This document shows, in pieces, positions 59,172-64,000 of a stretch of 64,000 bases of DNA. This DNA comes from Cladorhizidae sp. MBARI D1340-BT2 (lineage: Eukaryota > Porifera > Demospongiae > Poecilosclerida > Cladorhizidae), in NCBI GenBank assembly GCA_028752905.1, contig JAQNBH010000017.1:36707101-36771100 (forward strand), read 5' to 3'. Under the pieces are notes generated by a model. That model worked only from the letters and a program-made list of their open reading frames with translations, had not been told where the DNA came from and did no database searches. The position numbers were made by a program, and so were the translations under genes. Each line of letters starts with the position of its first letter. The stretch's first letter is position 1.

Positions 59172-59195
59172 ACAGTGTTAGTGACCTCATACATA

Positions 59196-59325
59196 GCTAG
59201 GTATATAAACTTATACATAGCTAGGTATATAAACTTATACATAGCTATACAGGTATATAAACTTATACATAGCTAGGTATATAAACTTATAATAATATAG
59301 TTAGGTATATAAACTGTGTTAGAAT
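59196..59325. repeat. 24 bp minisatellite, 4-5 copies
   Basis: Unit acttatacatagctaggtat plus ataa, starting 25 bases after the CFAP47 stop, so probably inside the 3' untranslated region. Confidence 0.85.
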
Positions 59326-59399
59326 TTGTATGAAATTTAAGTAGATGACAGCTTTTTAAATTTATACAGATTATATAACATTCTATATACCACATAATT

Positions 59400-59405
59400 A
59401 ATAAA
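59400..59405 (+). terminator. possible polyadenylation signal of the CFAP47-like gene
   Basis: AATAAA lies 229 bases after the stop codon. It is the first canonical hexamer downstream. In AT-rich DNA this can be chance. Confidence 0.35.
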
Positions 59406-59439
59406 CTAAACTGTAGCTGATATATATATATATAGAGGC

Positions 59440-59592
59440 AGCTTTCTTGATAATCAACTTAATTAAATATGCTCACTCAGTTGATATCACTATACTATAT
59501 AATATGTATAAAAGAAATTATATTAAAAAAATTAAAAAAATTTAAATTAAAAAAAACTATATTAACTGAGGGTTCATCGAGAGCCCTGGCAT
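59440..59592. repeat. fold-back family A, diverged
   Basis: cagctttcttgataatcaac on the left and attaactgagggttcatcga gagcc on the right, with the clustered core lost. Confidence 0.5.
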
Positions 59593-59829
59593 TACTTATT
59601 TGGTTTATTTATTTGTAGTGCTAGTTATTTTTAAAAAAAATCACATTTATATTCTTGGTTAATTTTTCTTTTGTTCCAATTCATTTCTGCCACATTCTAT
59701 CACGTGCATTGCATGTTGCCCAGGTTGTATTTTTCACCACATGGTGGATATATATATATATATACATAGATATCACGTGTCTTCAGGCTACAGCATTCAG
59801 CCAAAAAGTCGTGCAACAAATTTTGAAAG

Positions 59830-60010
59830 AGGGACTAAACCATACGACTTTGGAGCTTCCTAGACTCTGCACACTTCACTTGAAGCTCAAAATAATATAT
59901 GCCTTCTCTGTGTTCCTAAGCAAATACGTATAACTATGCCAAAGTTACATGCAGCCAAAGTTGGGGGCCTCAAAATTTGAGTGTGCCTGAATTTGCTGCA
60001 GGTGTTGCTC
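59830..60010. repeat. dispersed repeat family I, copy 2
   Basis: ccatacgactttggagcttc, agactctgcacacttcactt, actatgccaaagtt, gggggcctcaaaat, in the same order as at 51640-51800. A short inverted relative lies near 60285-60360. Confidence 0.7.
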
Positions 60011-60404
60011 CTTCTAGGAGACAACTGTAATTTCTAGTGTGGCTACATCTAGCCGGTAGTTTCAGAACACGAAAGTGTCGATGGGTTGCCACTGAAGAAT
60101 ATCACGAGGCCACTGCAGACTAAGTGCTACTGCTAGATAGAAACACACATTGTATATAGCTTCCTGTAAACACAAATCACACCTGCTTAGCACTTCACAA
60201 TAAGGCGTCACACCTGCAGGAAATTCAGGAACTCGGATTTTGAGGATGCTACATTCAAAAGAGAGCACACAGAGAGATCATCTTTCGAGTCACACATCAA
60301 GTTACAGTGAAGTGTGCAGAGTATGTGGAGCTCCAAAATCTTACTTCAAAGGGGAAAAACGCCAAACAGAACCCCCCCTCCCATTTTTATGGTTTAGTCC
60401 CCCC

Positions 60405-60550
60405 TATAGACACTCTCAATCATCAACTTAAATTTGCTCTTTGGTTTTCAATAGATGCTCTAGCCTTATTCCGTCTTCTAGAGTTCTAGCCCAAACACCA
60501 AGGAGAAAATCTGACAAATTTTACATTGATTATCGAGAATTTTTTCTTGT
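60405..60550. repeat. fold-back family A, copy overlapping a coding end
   Basis: actctcaatcatcaacttaa, atttgctctttgg, atagatgctctagcctta, then inverse ttctagcccaaacaccaagg, gaaaatctgacaaatttta and ttgattatcgagaa. Its right arm contains the stop codon (60530-60532, minus strand) of the gene below. Confidence 0.75.
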
Positions 60551-60647
60551 ATATGTGGATCTAGGAAGGAAGGTTGGACTGTGAGCAAGTGTGTCGATGC
60601 TACATGTGATGAGCCGATTCTTTAAGTGTGTGCTGGACTCACACAAG
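60530..60647 (-). CDS. minus-strand gene, exon 3, terminal
   Basis: Acceptor attttatcttgcag, phase 2, 38 codons then TAA. Encodes LCESSTHLKNRLITCSIDTL and SPTFLPRSTYTRKNSR. The last codons come from a family A fold-back, so the natural end may have been captured from a repeat. Confidence 0.42.
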
Positions 60648-62050
60648 CTGCAAGATAAAATAGTTCCCTGCAAATAAACTGTGTAAAAAACATTTACCAA
60701 ATAAAAGTTTTCAGAACGGTTTTTATGGCATCTATTATCCTTGACTTTTTTCAGTGTATATATTTAAAAGTCAGACATTCATGGCTAGATTAAAACCAAA
60801 CCTTTAGCAATCATCCACTCCAGACATCTTGCAACATACCTGCTCTTAAGAAATGTTCTTTGTTGTCCTTGAATTTTTCCCCCCTTCTGTTGACTAGCCA
60901 CACGATAAACCACATACTCGAGCTGATATTGCATTGCAACCAGAGTATATACTGGCTCTGGAACCACTTGCCATCCTACACTTCTACACAAGTCGTTGTT
61001 CTTAATACCTTCCTGATCTTCACCTGTGGAGCAATCCTTACAGTTACTCTATATATCTCGCTCATGGCAATGACCATTTTTGCCTATTTGCAAGTATATT
61101 GCTACAGATTCATGGTAACATGTATACAACATATAATAGTGCTTGCCACATAACATATTTACTGCCCAATATATACACATTTCCGTCCAACCAATATATA
61201 TATTTTTTAATTAGTTTCTACTCCATGGATCGAGTCAATATTTTGCACAGCTCTTACCGGAGGACACATTTACTGCCTGTGAAAGTTTTCCCACCATGAT
61301 TACTGTAATATATACGACATCAACTGGATGGAATTCTTATTTAAAATTCTATTATTCTGTAGTTTGACTCCTGAATTTGATCTGATCATCAACACTAATA
61401 ATAGTATATATGAGTGTGCACAAATATAAGTAAGATGGATTTTGAAAATTTCTAGATTTTTCCCCAACAATAATTCAAAAGTAAATAAATTCACAGCTTC
61501 ACAAGAAAAACCACAAAAAACTGTGAGCTCAGCAGAATAACTGTAAGGCAGGTTCTTGAAACAATGATATATAACTAATTATGACCAATCAACAATTACA
61601 TGTTTATGGGGAGAAAATACATGCTTTTTCTATTTCTGCTTCAGCCCTGTAACCTTGCCTACATATGCCTTTCATGTGCTCATGCCTTAGGGAAGTATTT
61701 CCTAATGTTGTCAAGGGGAATAGAAGTTCTACAGTGCTCCGTAGTCCAGGAAAGGGGAGATTTGTGTAGATTCAGTGTCATTTAGCTTGTCTCCATACGC
61801 TCTATTGTTAAATGGAACTTTACATCCCCCCCCCCGCTCTATCCAGGAAAAAGCATTAAACAACTGTGGTTTTCTTTGTGTTAGGCTCAACATCCAGTCA
61901 TCAAACACTTCTATCAGATCACTGCATTCCTCTTCTCTATTTAAATCTCATGTCATCAAGATCTGCTTGAGAAGGCCTTCAGGGATACTATATAGCAGCT
62001 AAGGACAGTCTACCTTCAACATCAGCTGAAACTTGAGAATCGCTCTCCAT
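60530..62050 (-). CDS. small minus-strand gene of unknown function, three exons
   Basis: Three segments join in frame with good signals: 62050-62014, 61023-60840 and 60647-60530 (339 coding bases, 112 residues). The start ATG has an in-frame stop upstream. Phases agree at both junctions (1 to 1, then 2 to 2). The protein starts MESDSQVSADVE, has a central part GWQVVPEPVYTLVAMQYQLE, YVVYRVASQQKGGKIQ, and ends SSLCESSTHLKNRLIT and a basic tail. I do not recognise it. It faces the CFAP47-like gene tail to tail. Extra exons in the 1 kb first intron are possible. It could still be a fortuitous model, since all support is from phase and splice consensus. Confidence 0.45.
60840..61023 (-). CDS. minus-strand gene, exon 2
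   Basis: Acceptor attgctccacag, donor GTATGT, phases 1 to 2. Encodes EDQEGIKNNDLCRSVGWQVV, PEPVYTLVAMQYQLEYVVYR, GKIQGQQRTFLKS. The best-supported exon of this gene. Confidence 0.55.
61024..62013. other. presumed first intron of the minus-strand gene
   Basis: About 1 kb. A plus-strand frame at 61775-62002 contains SIRSLHSSSLFKSHVIKICL, faintly like the C-terminal end of a LINE reverse transcriptase protein, but too short to call. Confidence 0.35.
62014..62050 (-). CDS. minus-strand gene, exon 1 coding part
   Basis: ATG at 62050-62048, donor GTAGAC (plus-strand gtctac at 62008). Encodes MESDSQVSADVE and one base of the next codon. An in-frame TGA lies 11 codons upstream. Confidence 0.4.
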
Positions 62051-62139
62051 AGTCACAGGCTCGTGTTCCTGAATGTTTCATGGCTAGAATCTTCTTCTTG
62101 CTGTACTTTCAGGTGCTTAGCCTCTCCCATGCACTCAGT

Positions 62140-63468
62140 CTTGGACTTGCAAACTATTCCATCTTGGACTTGTAAACTCTTCCATCTTGGGATGGATTGT
62201 AAACTCTTCCATCTTGGACTTGTAAACTCTTCCATCTTGGACTTAAACTCTTCCATCTTGGACTTAAACTCTTCCATCTTTGGACTTGTAAACTCTTCCA
62301 TCTTGGACTTGTAAACTCTTCCATCTTGGGATTGTAAACTCTTCAATCTAGGACTTGTAAACTCTTCCATCTTGGACTTAAAACTCTTCCATCTTGGACT
62401 TAAACTCTTCCATCTTTGGACTTGTAAACCCTTCCATCTTGGACTTGTAAACTCTTCCCTCTTGGGCTTGTAAACTCTTCCATCTTGGACTTGTAAACTA
62501 TTTCATCTTGGATTTGTAAACTCTTCCATCTTGGACTTGTAAACTCTTCCCATTTTGGACTTGTCAACTCTTCCATCTTGGACTTGCAAACTCTTCCCTC
62601 TTGGGCTTGTAAACTCTTCCATCTTGGACTTGTAAACTATTTCATCTTGGATTTGTAAACTCTTCCCTCTTGGGCTTGTAAACTCCTTCATCTTGGACTT
62701 GTAAACTATTTCATCTTGGATTTGTAAACTCTTCCATCTTGGGCTTGTAAACTCTTCCATCTTGGACTTGTAAACTCTTCCATCTTGGACTTGCAAACTA
62801 TTTCATCTTGGATTTGTAAACTCTTCCATCTTGGGCTTGTAAACTCTTCCATCTCGGACTTGTAAACTCTTCTATCTTGGACTTGTAAACTCTTCCATCT
62901 TGGACTTGTAAACTCTTCCATCTTGGACTTGTAAACTATTTCATCTTGGATTTGTAAACTCTTCCATCTTGGACTTGTAAACTCTTCCCATCTTGGACTT
63001 GTCAACTCTTCCATCTTGGACTTGCAAACTCTTCCATCTTGGACTTGTATCTTCCATCTTGGACTTGCAAACTCTCCATATTGGACTTGTAAACTCTACC
63101 ATCTTGGACTTGCAAACTCTTCCATCTTGGGCTTGTAAACTCTTCCATCTTAGGATTGTAAACTCTTCCATCTTGGACTTGTAAACTCTTCCATCTTAGA
63201 CTTAAACTCTTCCATCTTGGACTTGTAAACTCTTCCCATCTTGGGCTTGTAAACTCTTCCATCTTGGACTTGTAAACTATTTCATCTTGGATTTGTCCAT
63301 CTTGGACATGTAAACTCTTCCATCTTGGACTTGCAAACTCTTCCATCTTGGACTTGTAAACTCTTCCATCTTGGACTTGCAAACTCTTCCATCTTGGACT
63401 TGCAAACTCTTCCATCTTGGACTTGCAAATTCTTCCATCTTGGACTTGTAAACTCTACTTCCATCTTC
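62140..63468. repeat. 23 bp minisatellite, about 55 copies
   Basis: Unit ttccatcttggacttgtaaa plus ctc. Variants (ggattg, gggctt, tatttc) recur at intervals and make higher-order blocks (for example the set ending tatttcatcttggatttg at about 62500, 62640, 62705, 62800, 62940 and 63280). Because 23 is not a multiple of three, three units form a 23-residue false repeat open in all minus-strand frames. Confidence 0.97.
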
Positions 63469-64000
63469 AACAAAACAAATCAAAAGCAACACCCAAACAG
63501 CGACCAGAAACAGAAACAAGCAAACATTAACTTTAAAAATTGCAGCTAGTGCTTTACGTGGTTATTATTATTGTTTTTAATAACAGCGACCTGGCCCCGG
63601 CCCACATAGCACAATACAAAACTCATTTATTTAATGTCATTGTACGGCACTTCGGCAGATTTTATATATATACATGTATATAGCGCAGTTTTAGAACACG
63701 ACCAAAAAATTGGGTGGATAATAAGGGTGGATAATAAGGAAGTTATAAAAAAATGGGCAGTTATCATATATATCATATATCACTCATGCAGGGTTTTATC
63801 TGGGGGGGGGGGAGACCGGGGTATGTTTCCCCCCCAAGAGGACATGTTTCCCCCCCCAACCTCCCCTCCCACTCATTAATTTTTTATGAAGTTGCATAAT
63901 GAAATACATAACTAAACATGTAAGGCTCTTGTCTTAATCGTGCTCCATATAGTCACAACTTTATCTAAGTCTATATCAGATAATTTATCTGGTCCTTCAA
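63469..64000. other. non-coding right end
   Basis: No gene seen. There are two inexact C/G homopolymer clusters (63800-63815 and 63828-63860) forming gtatgtttccccccc repeats, and (TA)n near 63663-63680. Confidence 0.5.

Larger units (their letters stand above)
54998..57354. other. intron 43
   Basis: A 2.4 kb intron. It carries a protein-like remnant at 55219-55428 (+) and an acidic open frame at 55951-56250 (-). The remainder is AT-rich and unassigned. Confidence 0.5.

Noticed and set aside
62053..63519. Many overlapping frames with EEFTSPRWKSLQVQDG
   Set aside because: A 23 bp minisatellite without stop words is open in three frames; not a repeat protein.
1..64000. tRNA and rRNA genes
   Set aside because: I looked for the B-box word ggttcgaatcc and similar on both strands by eye and found none. 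A covariance-model scan would be decisive.

Overview
This is eukaryotic, AT-rich animal DNA. It has GT-AG introns, abundant minisatellites, fold-back repeats and an LTR retrotransposon, and no bacterial-style gene packing. The main gene is a ciliary-axoneme gene of the CFAP47 family, and the retrotransposon belongs to a Ty3/gypsy lineage (Gmr1-like) best known from marine animals. My guess is a marine invertebrate, possibly a sponge or another early-branching animal. That assignment is inference; no single base pattern proves it.

Positions 2981-59171 (+ strand) hold about 45 exons of one gene, recognisable as CFAP47 (cilia- and flagella-associated protein 47, also called CHDC2). Reading phases agree at nearly every splice junction. 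The order is tandem ASH/MSP-like beta-sandwich domains, one calponin-homology domain (about 27.7-30.3 kb), then more ASH-like domains to a stop at 59171. About 2,400 residues are visible, against roughly 3,200 in the human protein, so the N-terminal exons probably lie left of the window. Two irregularities stand out: exon 42 carries a one-base frameshift that brings a stop at 54454, and the exon 35 to 36 junction is out of phase unless a very small exon lies between them.

The introns carry everything else. A degraded pogo-like (Tigger-type, DDE) transposase lies on the minus strand at about 5.8-6.9 kb. A 5.1 kb LTR element at 10612-15750 has near-identical 347 bp LTRs, a 5 bp target duplication, and integrase placed before reverse transcriptase, the inverted order known from Gmr1-like Ty3/gypsy elements. 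This copy has a stop and two frameshifts. The rest of the intron space is a mosaic of minisatellites (units of 22-62 bp), simple repeats and at least nine dispersed short repeat families, several of them fold-back. In two places a minisatellite has grown inside a dispersed element.

Right of CFAP47, on the opposite strand (62050 down to 60530), three exons with matching phases suggest a small convergent gene of unknown function (about 112 residues). Its start lies next to a 1.3 kb minisatellite and its last codons run into a fold-back repeat. I found no tRNA, rRNA, CRISPR array or operon-like structure.
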